A DNA stretch of 64,000 bases from Argopecten irradians (GCF_041381155.1 NC_091134.1:61310902-61374901), one strand, 5' to 3'. Positions 45,719 through 59,458 are shown, counted from the stretch's first letter. Notes: a model not told the origin generated them from the sequence alone. Numbers and translations are program-made.

Positions 45719-47124
45719 TCTTTTATTTTTACATAAGAACAAGACATTTTATTTTATTTTCATATTAAGGCCTTAATACCAAGTTGATAGGATATCCGCG
45801 TTTATTAGCTTCAAATTACAAAATCAACGTTGTTTTCTCTCTCTCTCTCTCTCTTAATTGATAACCGTATAAGGTGTTAATGTCGATAAGAAAACTCGTC
45901 CACCATCAGCAGGAATTCGTATTTATACTATCCTTGTATTGCCAGGAATTAAAAAAACAACAACAATATTTTAAAGCAAGGCTATATGATATCACAATTT
46001 TATAAGAGTGTGCAAAATAGGCAAAACTACATTAGTAACATCAAATTGAAGATTTTCAAAATGAGTAGCACAATGTATATGTTTGTAATACATAAATGAT
46101 CCTTGGTTCTATTCTATTCGAGGATAAGAACAGAGCGGATAGGACCAGACGGAACGATATCGACACGGTACATGCTGCATTCATTCCCAACACGCCATGA
46201 ATAAAAGTCAAAGTATGACACTGCCAAATCAAGAATGATATTCTTCAACAAACCGTCTTCTAGACAGCAGCTTGCTTGAAATAGATTTTTATTAAGAATT
46301 TGTTGTGTAAATTAAATGTTGATTTGACATTACGGGGTCCATCAGGGAGCTGTTTTGACTCTACTTAGTATCTAATATTAAAATTGACAATAAATTTAAT
46401 CATTGATTAAGGTTTTTCCTACCATGGCAATAACATGTCAATGAATGTTATTGCTTATCTTCTTGGTTTCATCTGTTATTTTTATTACTTTATATTGCGC
46501 CAATAGCCAGCGTTATAATGTATTTTAATGAGTTTTGGGGCAGAGTGCAACTGCGTAAGCAGAAATCAACTACATCGATGTCCGAGATATGCAGGTTGGT
46601 AAAGAAGACTGCAGCAAAGCTTATTGGTCGATATAATTATCTCACCGGTACATCCTATGTTGTCATTTGGCAGAATAGGTCAGACTTGCTTACTATTTCC
46701 CTTGCTGTGCATTTTGCTGCTGTTTTATCAACAATTGTTGACGATAGGGCTTGAGTGAATTAAAAACCAAACCGCTGTTCATTTGGTTATACAACAATGT
46801 ATTGCTGAATCTGGACTTGATTGAGAAGACAACTTTTTACTCCATCAGAGAATCTGCTTTTTTTCTTCATTCCCCTCTCGAGAAATGTCCCTATCCAAAT
46901 CAATCTTAGCTCATATCTGCTATTAAATTAAAATGGTTAGTTTGTATATGTGTCGTTTAACGTTTTCGTGTTTTCCCGTTTTGTTTCTTAATAAATCATT
47001 CATATCTATACTTGATCATATATAATACAAAATGTTCTATGTCGATATGAAATATTGATGCAGAAGGGATAGCATAAAATGGAGTAACTTACAAGGCGTC
47101 TATTTGCTCTACTGATGGTAACGA

Positions 47125-47196
47125 GGTTCCGTGGTGTAGTGGTTATCACGTCTGCTTAACACGCAGAAGGTCACGAGTTCGAAACTCGTCGGAACC
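47125..47196 (+). tRNA. tRNA-Val (anticodon AAC)
   Basis: Identical to the copy at 1234. Confidence 0.95.
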
Positions 47197-47383
47197 TGCA
47201 ATTATTTTTATTGCATTTAACTAAATTATTTTCTCTATTCTTTGTCAAAAGAACCAATGCAAATTCAAACTTTCTTTCAAAACAGAATTAAATTCAAATA
47301 TTTTTCTTTTCCAGTTAAAAAACTCCTAGGGAAAAGAATGTGAAACAAATACTATTGATATCTGGGCAGTGCATTAAGAAATC

Positions 47384-47455
47384 GGTTTCGTGGTGTAGTG
47401 GTTATCACGTCTGCTTTACACGCAGAAGGTCGCGAGTTCGAACCTCGCCGAAACC
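47384..47455 (+). tRNA. tRNA-Val (anticodon TAC)
   Basis: Identical to the copy at 1493. It is the last tRNA before the array is cut at 47813. Confidence 0.95.
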
Positions 47456-47859
47456 TCCTTATATTTTTTGTATGCATTTAAACTTCACTTTTTAAAATGT
47501 AACTTTAAGTTGAATAAATTTGTTTTTGCACTATTAATTTTGTTTCACCATGTTTTTTTATATAGCATTAACCAAATGCACTTTGAAATAATTGATGAAA
47601 TATATATGTAATAATAGCATAATTAAATGTGAGAATATCAATTTTGCTTTACAAACACGTTACTTGAACCGACGATAATTATATTTTCCAAACTAAAGAA
47701 GCCATCCCTTCCCATATATGAATTTTATATCGTCAAGTAACATCACACATTCTATCATTTCAGCAATAGTGATAGATGAACTAAATCGGTTTTCAAAGAT
47801 ACATGAAATAAGCTAAACGTGAAATATCAGCAGGAATTCGTTTTATACTATTTTTTGCC

Positions 47860-50800
47860 AGGAAAAAACTCGAGCACATTATTGATGTTCCTGTATTTAG
47901 GATATCAATTTGTCAAAGTTCATCGTTTGAACATCAAATTTACGTGAAGACTTCTCCAGGGTAGCATATTTTGCAAGTTTCAAAGGGAAGATCATATGCA
48001 TGTCCATGTTTGACAGTAATATTTATGAAACTAGCAAGTGTCATTTCAAAAATCAGCAGCCGTATTTCAAAATCTATTCGTGGTGAAGTGCTTTATGGCA
48101 TTAAAGCTAGCAGACAGAGACATAATATTTTTTAAGCTTGGCCAATTTTTTGCGTAGGTTTTTATTGTTGTTTTTGGTTTGTCTCCAAGTTTTTTCGAAG
48201 TTGTCTATCCATTGAGTGTTTGTTTTTTTAGGCATAGCTCTAAAACAGAAAAAATTTATATTTGTCTATAATCTTGTATAGATTTTTTTCTAAATGATAT
48301 TGTTATTGCCTATGAATTTGGCTTAAAATGTTTTTTTGAATGATATTCATAATTATGTTTGCTAAAAATTTAATATTACTGGCCCTTGTTCAGGTTACAG
48401 TTTATATTAATGACTTTATTGAAATTACTGGCCTTTGAGTTAAACAGTTTATATTAAATATTGATATTACTGGCAAAAGTTTATTATCAGGTTTAACTAA
48501 GTATTGAGGTTACTGGCCCTTGAGGTTACAGTTTATATTAAACATTGAAAAAATGCCTTTGTGGTTACAGTTTATATTAAAATTGAAAATTACTGGCCTT
48601 TGAGAACATTTTACAGTTTATTCTTAATATTTAAATTACATTGGCCCTTGAAATTTTTTTTAGTGTTTATACCATTTTTTCTAACAGAAATTTATGAAAT
48701 TGTAAAATTAAGATTTTATTTTAAAAAAAAAAAAAAAGTCAAAAAAACTCGTTTGAGTTGTACAAAAAATGGCATTGTTCATCGTTAATATTTACCGGAA
48801 TGGTTTCATGAACTCACTATTGCCCAATATGTTGCCGCATTGCATTGGTATACATGGTAATGTTATAAAAATTATGACATGCTGGTTGCCCTTTGGGCTT
48901 TGTAATTATGGCCCTAAGGGTTGCAGTTTTCGTAAACTATATTGTAATATATGGTTCTTACTTATTATAGAGATAAAATTTTTCTGATAACTGGCCCTAT
49001 ATAGCAAGTTCCAGTTTTAATCAAGCTAGATTTCAAAATATGCAATATAAATTGCTTATTATTGGCCATATGAGTTACAGTTGTTTGGAAATTCAATTTT
49101 TACATTTCAAGATACGTATGTCAAATCAAAAAAGATATTGTATTTTAATGACCTTTACAAATGCTTTATAACAGTAAATTGATTTGATTTGATTTGGCCA
49201 AAAAAGTTATTAGCTACAGTTAATTCTAATTCATTACATTATTATTTATATTTGTTTGGAGATATATGCTATAGTTATCTTTTATCACAGTTTTTGTTTC
49301 ATAACTGAAGTGTGGTATATCTTTAAGCTGCAATATGAAAAAAAAACGAAATGGAGTTAACTGCAAACAATACATGCCATTAAATAGCGAAGAGTACACA
49401 AAAGCCGGTATGCAGCTGTTTTCAGTGTCGCACCAGCTTAGATACGCCCCAACTGTTTTGCAATTTATTGCCATTCCAAACCAATTATTTATTTTTTGTG
49501 CCCCTGACACAACGGTTCCTGTCGCTGAATACAAAGGCTTTTAAGTAAAGAATTCAAACAAATATTTTTTTGGAGGAATGAAAAAATTTTATAAGTTTTT
49601 AACTCGGAAACTCGGTCAAACTTCCACGGAACAACTGATGCCAGTGCTGGAGAAGTATGGCTACCAAAATCTTGCCCCCTATAGCGGTACCCACCGAACA
49701 ATTTTCATATACAAATCACTTTACTCGTATTTAGTAGGTATCAGTTTACCAGCAATGACTTTGGCATCCGTTGAGCCCCACGAAATTGCCACATTTGTAA
49801 CACTCACTTTTTAAAATGTCAACGTCCATTCCGTTGTTGCTGATATGGTTTTTTTTACCCATTAAGGAAAAAATTTTTGGGCTGGGGATTATTTGAAACT
49901 AGAGCTGAGTACACTCAGCAGAAAAGAAACAAAATACCTTTGAAAAATTCATCAAGCAGAATTGATACTATGGGCTCCTGTGGCTCAGTGGGTGCCAAAA
50001 AAAAAACTAAAATTAAAACTTTGTCCATTTGACCAAAATGGACTTCTTTGTTTCATATGCTTTTGTCGCTATTTACTGTCAAAAGAAACCAATGGATTTT
50101 GAGGCACTAATGAATTTATATATCCGTAATACGGAAGCTGGCTTCAAAATTCAAGCAGACTTTTTTACGATTCTCCTTTCGGCGACTTTTTGAAAATGTT
50201 ATCATTGGGACCAGGTTGAATGGGAGCTCTGGCATGAGGTATAACCTGCAAGTCCAGCACAAAAAATCTGTTTAAGTGTCTACCCAAAAGGCCTCCTGTT
50301 TGGAAGTTTTTGAATGGCCGTTACTGCAATTTTGTCGGTTCCCCCATAAATTTTCCATAAATGCAATGGGGATCAAAACAATTGTAATGCTCCAAAATGC
50401 AAACCAACCAGTCAAACATCCAGTTGCCTTTTCGTTTAAAGCGTTTCGCAAAAAATTTGCTGCCTAAAGTTATCCCGTGGTTTACCCAGAAATCGTTACT
50501 CAATTTGAATAAATTATGAAGATAAAATTGCGGACATACTTTTTAGGGTATGACATTGAAAAAAATTCAATATTTTATACAAGGGGTTCAGGGAAGTTTT
50601 TCGTATACATTTAAATGTGATACGTTACAAACATGAATGTCCTAAACTTAGTGTCTGCATCTGAATTATTCCCAGATTTAATTCAAGCTAAAATCGATAA
50701 AAAGAATTACTTGCTAAACGGGTAGCCCTTTTTAGTCACCATATCCAAATATCAGTTTTAGCCCCAAGGAGTTTACCAATGAATCTGGTAAATACCGAAT

Positions 50801-52300
50801 GATACATCATCTTATGTCATCCTAAAGGGATATTATAAATGACGGTATTACAGAGGAGGCTTCTACTGTCTCTTAAAAATATCTTGATGCCATTGATCAT
50901 ATCAAATCTTTAGGTCAGTTTGCATTCTTATCTAAAAAAAACAGACAATTGAGTCAGCATTTTTATAGTTGCCTATTCACCCAGCTGCTCGTCATTTATT
51001 AGGGGTTTAAATGGAATGTGTGAAATTATATTTTGACAATTGTTTACCTATGGGACTTTCTGAAATTAAATTTTTAAAGGAATTAAGTAAGGCACTTGAA
51101 AAGCTTACATAAGTTTAAAGCAACAGCATTAATTCATGATTTGACATGTATTTGATGATTTCCTTTTTAAATAGAAAAGACTGGTACTTTGTCAAGAAAT
51201 TCTGTCAAATTTAAAGACATGTGCAAAATCTGTATATCCATTAGCACCAGATAAAAACATTTGGTCCTACATGGAAAACTTTGGATTAATCAATAAGTCA
51301 CGCTTGCCAATATGACAAGCTTTTACAAAAGGCGTTATGAGTCCTTATTAATAGATTTTGTAGTTAGGAAAAAAGTCAAATCAGGGAACTACAATCCCTT
51401 TTTGGAAATTAACAATTTGCCACTTCAGTAGTTTTTTCCTGGTCGTGCCTTTTTATGCCGAATTGTTAATTACCTATATTGGTGTTTCGAAACCCTTCTT
51501 TCGAATAAAATTGCACAAGGAAAAGGCAAGGACTTGATCATTTGAATTCATTTACAAAGTTTAATGGTAGTTTTGTCTTTTTAACTTTAGATTGATTTTG
51601 TTTTTTATTTTAAGTGACAATATTACTTGTACACTATTCTTCCTCTATAGGCTTTGAAGCTGTTTTTGTAACCAATGGTTTCGATATAATAACTGAATCT
51701 ATTTGTAAAAAAAGCCACTGTTAAGAAACGTCATTTAAAACATAGCGATTTTAGAATTTTTTTCCAATTGTTTTGGCATTTAGCAGCTTGAAATATGATA
51801 CAGAATGAAAATTGCATATGGTTATTCACTGACAATCACGCAATTAGTACCAATATCATCAAAACATAAACTTCACGCGATAATATTATTATATGCGCTT
51901 GATTCGCAAGTTTTATCTCTTGTGTTTTTTAACTAATAATATTTTTTTAATTAAAAAGTTCATGGTGGTCATACCAATGTTTTAGCGGATTCCCTATCTC
52001 GTTTACAGATAAAAAGTTCAAAATTGTGTCCGACAGCACTTCAAATTTTCCAGCGCAAAGTTCACACACTGATGGACCAAAGACACTACCTTTTACTTAA
52101 ACAAATTATTGTATCCTTAGCCCCGTCATCCCATAGGGCATATGCAGTTAAAAATTTGGGAAAATCTTTGTACCTTTTGTAACATCTGTTTTATTTGACA
52201 TTGTATCATTTGAACCTTTATGGTATGCCACTGTTTGCATTATATGTTGCACATTTACATGAAAAGGGTCTTTCTGCTAGTTCGAAAACTTCACACTTGC
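47860..52300 (+). mobile_element. DIRS-like retroelement fossil, copy B
   Basis: Parts in order: leader with the minisatellite (about 48050-49300), an ORF1 (gag-like) region (about 49330-50470), reverse transcriptase (about 50600-51300), RNase H ending in an LADSLSRLQ-type motif near 51990, and the start of a tyrosine-recombinase region (about 52080-52200). The terminal 5' region seen in copies A and C is missing. It is broken, with many breaks, and looks old. On the left it joins a short hybrid of array spacer (47814-47860). The RT and recombinase calls rest on pattern recognition of degraded frames. Confidence 0.65.
48370..48660 (+). repeat. Minisatellite, about 45-bp period
   Basis: Reverse-complement counterpart of 27725-28045, with units containing GGCCCTTGAGGTTACAGTTT. 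Copies are more diverged here. Confidence 0.8.
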
Positions 52301-53516
52301 AATAGCATATTTCCATTTAATAAATTAATGGTTATGACACAAATGACCAATGCAAATTCAAAACTTTTTTAGTAAGAAAGGCATGTAGCATATTTGTGCA
52401 ATGTTAAAAACAAAGTTTATCGGTACTGCCAAATATTGACCAATTGCACGTCTCCCTATTACAAGCCAATTTACAAAACTGGTTCAATCTTTACATATGT
52501 ATACCCATCACCTAATGAACAAGTTTTATACAGAATCCATTTTCACTTCGCCGCTTTTTTGGCTTGGCATAGAGTTGGGGAACTAGTAAATGTAACTTTA
52601 AGTCTTGACAATGTTTTTCAATTATTGATTTCAATTGTTTTCCCATGCCAAACTAAATGCATTTGTCAATTGATTAAAATATACAGCAGTCAAAAAGCCC
52701 ATAATTAATTGAAACATCAATTTTTACTTTACCTCGTTATCTCCCGGTTCAATCTATGTTGGAATATTCTTCAAACTAAAGAAGGACCCAAACCATGAAT
52801 GTTTTCCTTGAACAAAAATCGAACAAACATTTATCATTTAAACAATTTTGACAATGTTGTCAGAACTAAATGTTTTCAAAATTGTTCTGTGAAAAAGCAT
52901 ACTTTTTTGTCAACAATAGCTTTCGGAAGGGGGGGGCAACTTTTGCAGTCAAACAATATTTTATGCACAGATTCGTTTATTAGGTAGATGGATCAGTCTG
53001 ATGTTTTTTTAAAACGCAAAACATCGCGAGTTCGAACCTCGCTCGAAACCTCTTTTACTAGTTTACATAAGAAATGTTTATTTTATTTTCATATTAAGGC
53101 CAATATTTTGATATGTGAAAATTGTCAAATTACCTTATTTTTTTTTTTTTTTTTTTAATTGATAAAAGTTTTATTCAAGTTCGCATAATGTCGATATGTA
53201 TGAAAAAGTCTATGCAGGCGGAATGGGACCTTATCAATATCCTTTTTTTTACACTGTAGGAAAAAAACCTATATTATATTACATAAAAAATGACAACATG
53301 ACAATTTCCATTATTTTTTAGCAAATGGAATGATTTTACTTTTGTGTTTGGAACATGTAACCTATCAACTTTAATATTTTCAGGCATGCAGAGCACGATG
53401 GGTCCCTGTCCATTTTTTTTTTATCAAATGATTTTCAAAAAATGATGCAAATTTAATACATAAATGATTTGTGTATTGGAACAATGAACCTAGTCGGATT
53501 TCTAATAATGAAATTT
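52301..53516 (+). repeat. Scrambled array segment
   Basis: Collinear pieces of the unit can be traced: 'ccaatgcaaattcaaa' (52348), 'aatgtaactttaagt' (about 52588), 'aaactaaagaag' (about 52773), the 3' part of a Val-CAC (53023-53050), 'ttattttattttcatattaaggcc' nearby, and 'aatacataaatgat' (53457). Between them the sequence is heavily altered. Array quality becomes perfect again at 53517. This is either strong decay or a poor consensus. Confidence 0.6.
53023..53050 (+). pseudogene. tRNA-Val-CAC 3' remnant
   Basis: T arm and acceptor 3' strand with one extra base (CTCGCTCGAAACC). No anticodon arm remains. Assigned to CAC from the following spacer. Confidence 0.75.
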
Positions 53517-54340
53517 GTTGTGTAAATTAAATGTTGATTTGACATTACGGGGTCCATCAGGGAGCTGTTTTGACTCTACTTATTATCTAATATTAAAATT
53601 AACAATAAATTTAATCATTGATTAAGGTTTTTCCTACCATGGCAATAACATGTCAATGAATGTTATTGCTTATCTTCTTGGTTTCATCTGTTATTTTTAT
53701 TACTTTATATTGCGCCAATAGCCAGCGTTATAATGTATTTTAATGAGTTTTGGGGCAGAGTGCAACTGCGTAAGCAGAAATCAACTACACTCGATGTCCG
53801 AGATATGCAGGTTAGTAAAGAAGACTGCAGCAAAGCTCATTGGTCGATATAATTATCTCACCGGTACATCCTATGTTGTCATTTGGCAGAATAGGTCAGA
53901 CTTGCTTACTATTTCCCTTGCTGTGCATTTTGCTGCTGTTTTATCAACAATTGTTGACGATAGGGCTTGAGTGAATTAAAAACCAAACCGCTGTTCATTT
54001 GGTTATACAACAATGTATTGCTGAATCTGGACTTGATTGAGAAGACAACTTTTTACTCCATCAGAGAATCTGCTTTTTTTCTTCATTCCCCTCTCGAGAA
54101 ATGTCCCTATCCAAATCAATTTTAGCTCATATCTGCTATTAAATTAAAATGGTTAGTTTGTATATGTGTCGTTTAACGTTTTCGTGTTCTCCCGTTTTGT
54201 TTCTTAATAAATCATTCATATCTATACTTGATCATATATAATACAAAATGTTCTATGTCGATATGAAATATTGATGCAGAAGGGATAGCATAAAATGGAG
54301 TAACTTACAAGGCGTCTATTTGCTCTACTGATGGTAACGA

Positions 54341-54412
54341 GGTTCCGTGGTGTAGTGGTTATCACGTCTGCTTAACACGCAGAAGGTCACGAGTTCGAAA
54401 CTCGTCGGAACC
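54341..54412 (+). tRNA. tRNA-Val (anticodon AAC)
   Basis: Identical to the copy at 1234. Confidence 0.95.
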
Positions 54413-54599
54413 TGCAATTATTTTTATTGCATTTAACTAAATTATTTTCTCTATTCTTGTCAAAAGAACCAATGCAAATTCAAACTTTCTTTCAAAACAG
54501 AATTAAATTCAAATATTTTTCTTTTCCAGTTAAAAAAACTCCTAGGGAAAAGAATGTGAAACAAATACTATTGATATCTGGGCAGTGCATTAAGAAATC

Positions 54600-54671
54600 G
54601 GTTTCGTGGTGTAGTGGTTATCACGTCTGCTTTACACGCAGAAGGTCGCGAGTTCGAACCTCGCCGAAACC
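54600..54671 (+). tRNA. tRNA-Val (anticodon TAC)
   Basis: Identical to the copy at 1493. Confidence 0.95.
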
Positions 54672-55097
54672 TCCTTATATTTTTTGTATGCATTTAAACT
54701 TCACTTTTTAAAATGTAACTTTAAGTTGAATAAATTTGTTTTTGCACTATTAATTTTGTTTCACCATGTTTTTTTATATAGCATTAACCAAATGCACTTT
54801 GAAATAATTGATGAAATATATATGTAATAATAGCATAATTAAATGTGAGAATATCAATTTTGCTTTACAAACACGTTACTTGAACCGACCGATAATTATA
54901 TTTTCCAAACTAAAGAAGCCATCCCTTCCCATATATGAATTTTATATCGTTAAGTAACATCACACATTCTATCATTTCAGCAATAGTGATAGATGAACTA
55001 AATCGGTTTTCAAAGATACATGAAATAAGCATATTTTTGTCAACAAATATCAACATGATAAAGCGTAACACAATATTTGAAGAATGCGTAGCATATC

Positions 55098-55169
55098 GGT
55101 TTCGTGGTGTAGCGGTTATCACGTCTGCTTCACACGCAGAAGGTCGCGAGTTCGAACCTCGCCGAAACC
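55098..55169 (+). tRNA. tRNA-Val (anticodon CAC)
   Basis: Identical to the copy at 5340. Confidence 0.95.
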
Positions 55170-55902
55170 TCTTTTATTTTTACATAAGAACAAGACATTT
55201 TATTTTATTTTCATATTAAGGCCTTAATACCAAGTTGATAGGATATCCGCGTTTATTAGCTTCAAATTACAAAATCAACGTTGTTTCTCTCTCTCTCTCT
55301 CTCTCTCTCTTAATTGATAACCGTATAAGGTGTTAATGTCGATAAGGAAACTCGTCCACATCAGCAGGAATTCGTATTTATACTATCCTTGTATTGCCAG
55401 GAATTAAGAAAACAACAACAATATTTTAAAGCAAGGCTATATGATATCACAATTTTATAAGAGTGTGCAAAACAGGCAAAACTACATTAGTAACATCAAA
55501 TTGAAGATTTTCAAAATGAGTAGCACAATGTATATGTTTGTAATACATAAATGATCCTTGGTTCTATTCTATTCGAGGATAAGAACAGAGCGGATAGGAC
55601 CAGACGGAACGATATCGACACGGTACATGCTGCATTCATTCCCAACACGCCATGAATAAAAGTCAAAGTATGACACTGCCAAATCAAGAATGATATTCTT
55701 CAACAAACCGTCTTCTAGACAGCAGCTTGCTTGAAATAGATTTTTATAAAGAATTTGTTGTGTAAATTAAATGTTGATTTGACATTACGGGGTCCATCAG
55801 GGAGCTGTTTTGACTCTACTTATTATCTAATATTAAAATTAACAATAAATTTAATCATTGATTAAGGTTTTTCCTACCATGGCAATAACATGTCAATGAA
55901 TG

Positions 55903-56076
55903 TTTTAATTTAATAGCAGATATGAGCTAAAATTGATTTGGATAGGGACATTTCTCGAGAGGGGACAACTTTTATACTCCATCAGTGAATCTATCTGCTT
56001 TTTTTTGCTTCATTCCCCTCTCGAGAAATGTCCCTATCCAAATCAATTTTAGCTCATATCTGCTATTAAATTAAAA
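55903..56076. repeat. 63-bp perfect or near-perfect inverted repeat (foldback)
   Basis: Arms 55903-55965 and 56014-56076 are reverse complements around a 48-bp loop. The right arm is the normal spacer in place; the left arm is an inverted copy that replaces about 370 bp of spacer, including the 78-codon frame. This is a classic product of template switching or break repair. Confidence 0.88.
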
Positions 56077-56267
56077 TGGTTAGTTTGTATATGTGTCGTT
56101 TAACGTTTTCGTGTTCTCCCGTTTTGTTTCTTAATAAATCATTCATATCTATACTTGATCATATATAATACAAAATGTTCTATGTCGATATGAAATATTG
56201 ATGCAGAAGGGATAGCATAAAATGGAGTAACTTACAAGGCGTCTATTTGCTCTACTGATGGTAACGA

Positions 56268-56339
56268 GGTTCCGTGGTGTAGTGGTTATCACGTCTGCTT
56301 AACACGCAGAAGGTCACGAGTTCGAAACTCGTCGGAACC
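56268..56339 (+). tRNA. tRNA-Val (anticodon AAC)
   Basis: Identical to the copy at 1234; downstream of the foldback. Confidence 0.95.
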
Positions 56340-56527
56340 TGCAATTATTTTTATTGCATTTAACTAAATTATTTTCTCTATTCCTTGTCAAAAGAACCAA
56401 TGCAAATTCAAACTTTCTTTCAAAACAGAATTAAATTCAAATATTTTTTCTTTTCCAGTTAAAAAACTCCTAGGGAAAAGAATGTGAAACAAATACTATT
56501 GATATCTGGGCAGTGCATTAAGAAATC

Positions 56528-56599
56528 GGTTTCGTGGTGTAGTGGTTATCACGTCTGCTTTACACGCAGAAGGTCGCGAGTTCGAACCTCGCCGAAACC
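56528..56599 (+). tRNA. tRNA-Val (anticodon TAC)
   Basis: Identical to the copy at 1493. Confidence 0.95.
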
Positions 56600-57025
56600 T
56601 CCTTATATTTTTTGTATGCATTTAAACTTCACTTTTTAAAATGTAACTTTAAGTTGAATAAATTTGTTTTTGCACTATTAATTTTGTTTCACCATGTTTT
56701 TTTATATAGCATTAACCAAATGCACTTTGAAATAATTGATGAAATATATATGTAATAATAGCATAATTAAATGTGAGAATATCAATTTTGCTTTACAAAC
56801 ACGTTACTTGAACCGACCGATAATTATATTTTCCAAACTAAAGAAGCCATCCCTTCCCATATATGAATTTTATATCGTTAAGTAACATCACACATTCTAT
56901 CATTTCAGCAATAGTGATAGATGAACTAAATCGGTTTTCAAAGATACATGAAATAAGCATATTTTTGTCAACAAATATCAACATGATAAAGCGTAAGACA
57001 ATATTTGAAGAATGCGTAGCATATC

Positions 57026-57097
57026 GGTTTCGTGGTGTAGCGGTTATCACGTCTGCTTCACACGCAGAAGGTCGCGAGTTCGAACCTCGCCGAAACC
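57026..57097 (+). tRNA. tRNA-Val (anticodon CAC)
   Basis: Identical to the copy at 5340. Confidence 0.95.
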
Positions 57098-58511
57098 TCT
57101 TTTATTTTTACATAAGAACAAGACATTTTATTTTATTTTCATATTAAGGCCTTAATACCAAGTTGATAGGATATCCGCGTTTATTAGCTTCAAATTACAA
57201 AATCAACGTTGTTTCTCTCCCTCTCTCTCTCTCTCTCTCTCTTAATTGATAACCGTATAAGGTGTTAATGTCGATAAGGAAACTCGTCCACATCAGCAGG
57301 AATTCGTATTTATACTATCCTTGTATTGCCAGGAATTAAGAAAACAACAACAATATTTTAAAGCAAGGCTATATGATATCACAATTTTATAAGAGTGTGC
57401 AAAACAGGCAAAACTACATTAGTAACATCAAATTGAAGATTTTCAAAATGAGTAGCACAATGTATATGTTTGTAATACATAAATGATCCTTGGTTCTATT
57501 CTATTCGAGGATAAGAACAGAGCGGATAGGACCAGACGGAACGATATCGACACGGTACATGCTGCATTCATTCCCAACACGCCATGAATAAAAGTCAAAG
57601 TATGACACTGCCAAATCAAGAATGATATTCTTCAACAAACCGTCTTCTAGACAGCAGCTTGCTTGAAATAGATTTTTATAAAGAATTTGTTGTGTAAATT
57701 AAATGTTGATTTGACATTACGGGGTCCATCAGGGAGCTGTTTTGACTCTACTTATTATCTAATATTAAAATTAACAATAAATTTAATCATTGATTAAGGT
57801 TTTTCCTACCATGGCAATAACATGTCAATGAATGTTATTGCTTATCTTCTTGGTTTCATCTGTTATTTTTATTACTTTATATTGCGCCAATAGCCAGCGT
57901 TATAATGTATTTTAATGAGTTTTGGGGCAGAGTGCAACTGCGTAAGCAGAAATCAACTACATCGATGTCCGAGATATGCAGGTTGGTAAAGAAGACTGCA
58001 GCAAAGCTCATTGGTCGATATAATTATCTCACCGGTACATCCTATGTTGTCATTTGGCAGAATAGGTCAGACTTGCTTACTATTTCCCTTGCTGTGCATT
58101 TTGCTGCTGTTTTATCAACAATTGTTGACGATAGGGCTTGAGTGAATTAAAAACCAAACCGCTGTTCATTTGGTTATACAACAATGTATTGCTGAATCTG
58201 GACTTGATTGAGAAGACAACTTTTTACTCCATCAGAGAATCTGCTTTTTTTCTTCATTCCCCTCTCGAGAAATGTCCCTATCCAAATCAATTTTAGTTCA
58301 TATCTGCTATTAAATTAAAATGGTTAGTTTGTATATGTGTCGTTTAACGTTTTCGTGTTTTCCCGTTTTGTTTCTTAATAAATCATTCATATCTATACTT
58401 GATCATATATAATACAAAATGTTCTATGTCGATATGAAATATTGATGCAGAAGGGATAGCATAAAATGGAGTAACTTACAAGGCGTCTATTTGCTCTACT
58501 GATGGTAACGA

Positions 58512-58583
58512 GGTTCCGTGGTGTAGTGGTTATCACGTCTGCTTAACACGCAGAAGGTCACGAGTTCGAAACTCGTCGGAACC
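58512..58583 (+). tRNA. tRNA-Val (anticodon AAC)
   Basis: Identical to the copy at 1234. Confidence 0.95.
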
Positions 58584-58770
58584 TGCAATTATTTTTATTG
58601 CATTTAACTAAATTATTTTCTCTATTCTTTGTCAAAAGAACCAATGCAAATTCAAACTTTCTTTCAAAACAGAATTAAATTCAAATATTTTTCTTTTCCA
58701 GTTAAAAAACTCCTAGGGAAAAGAATGTGAAACAAATACTATTGATATCTGGGCAGTGCATTAAGAAATC

Positions 58771-58842
58771 GGTTTCGTGGTGTAGTGGTTATCACGTCTG
58801 CTTTACACGCAGAAGGTCGCGAGTTCGAACCTCGCCGAAACC
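58771..58842 (+). tRNA. tRNA-Val (anticodon TAC)
   Basis: Identical to the copy at 1493. Confidence 0.95.
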
Positions 58843-59270
58843 TCCTTATATTTTTTGTATGCATTTAAACTTCACTTTTTAAAATGTAACTTTAAGTTGA
58901 ATAAATTTGTTTTTGCACTATTAATTTTGTTTCACCATGTTTTTTTATATAACATTAACCAAATGCACTTTGAAATAATTGATGAAATATATATGTGTAA
59001 TAATAGCATAATTAAATGTGAGAATATCAATTTTGCTTTACAAACACGTTACTTGAACCGACCGATAATTATATTTTCCAAACTAAAGAAGCCATCCCTT
59101 CCCATATATGAATTTTATATCGTTAAGTAACATCACACATTCTATCATTTCAGCAATAGTGATAGATGAACTAAATCGGTTTTCAAAGATACATGAAATA
59201 AGCATATTTTTGTCAACAAATATCAACATGATAAAGCGTAAGACAATATTTGAAGAATACGTAGCATATC

Positions 59271-59342
59271 GGTTTCGTGGTGTAGCGGTTATCACGTCTG
59301 CTTCACACGCAGAAGGTCGCGAGTTCGAACCTCGCCGAAACC
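59271..59342 (+). tRNA. tRNA-Val (anticodon CAC)
   Basis: Identical to the copy at 5340. Confidence 0.95.
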
Positions 59343-59453
59343 TCTTTTATTTTTACATAAGAACAAGACATTTTATTTTATTTTCATATTAAGGCCTTAA
59401 TACCAAGTTGATAGGATATCCGCGTTTATTAGCTTCAAATTACAAAATCAACG

Positions 59454-59458
<5 letters not shown>

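Larger units (their letters stand above)
40196..47813 (+). repeat. tRNA-Val array, block 4 (clean part)
   Basis: Three units with Val-AAC at 41532 (LINE-interrupted), 44885 and 47125. The order and private variants (LINE unit followed by the GTATAG Val-CAC unit) repeat those of 2235-7743, so the two blocks share a recent common ancestor. The last unit is cut before Val-CAC at 47813 by the DIRS-like fossil block. Confidence 0.93.
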
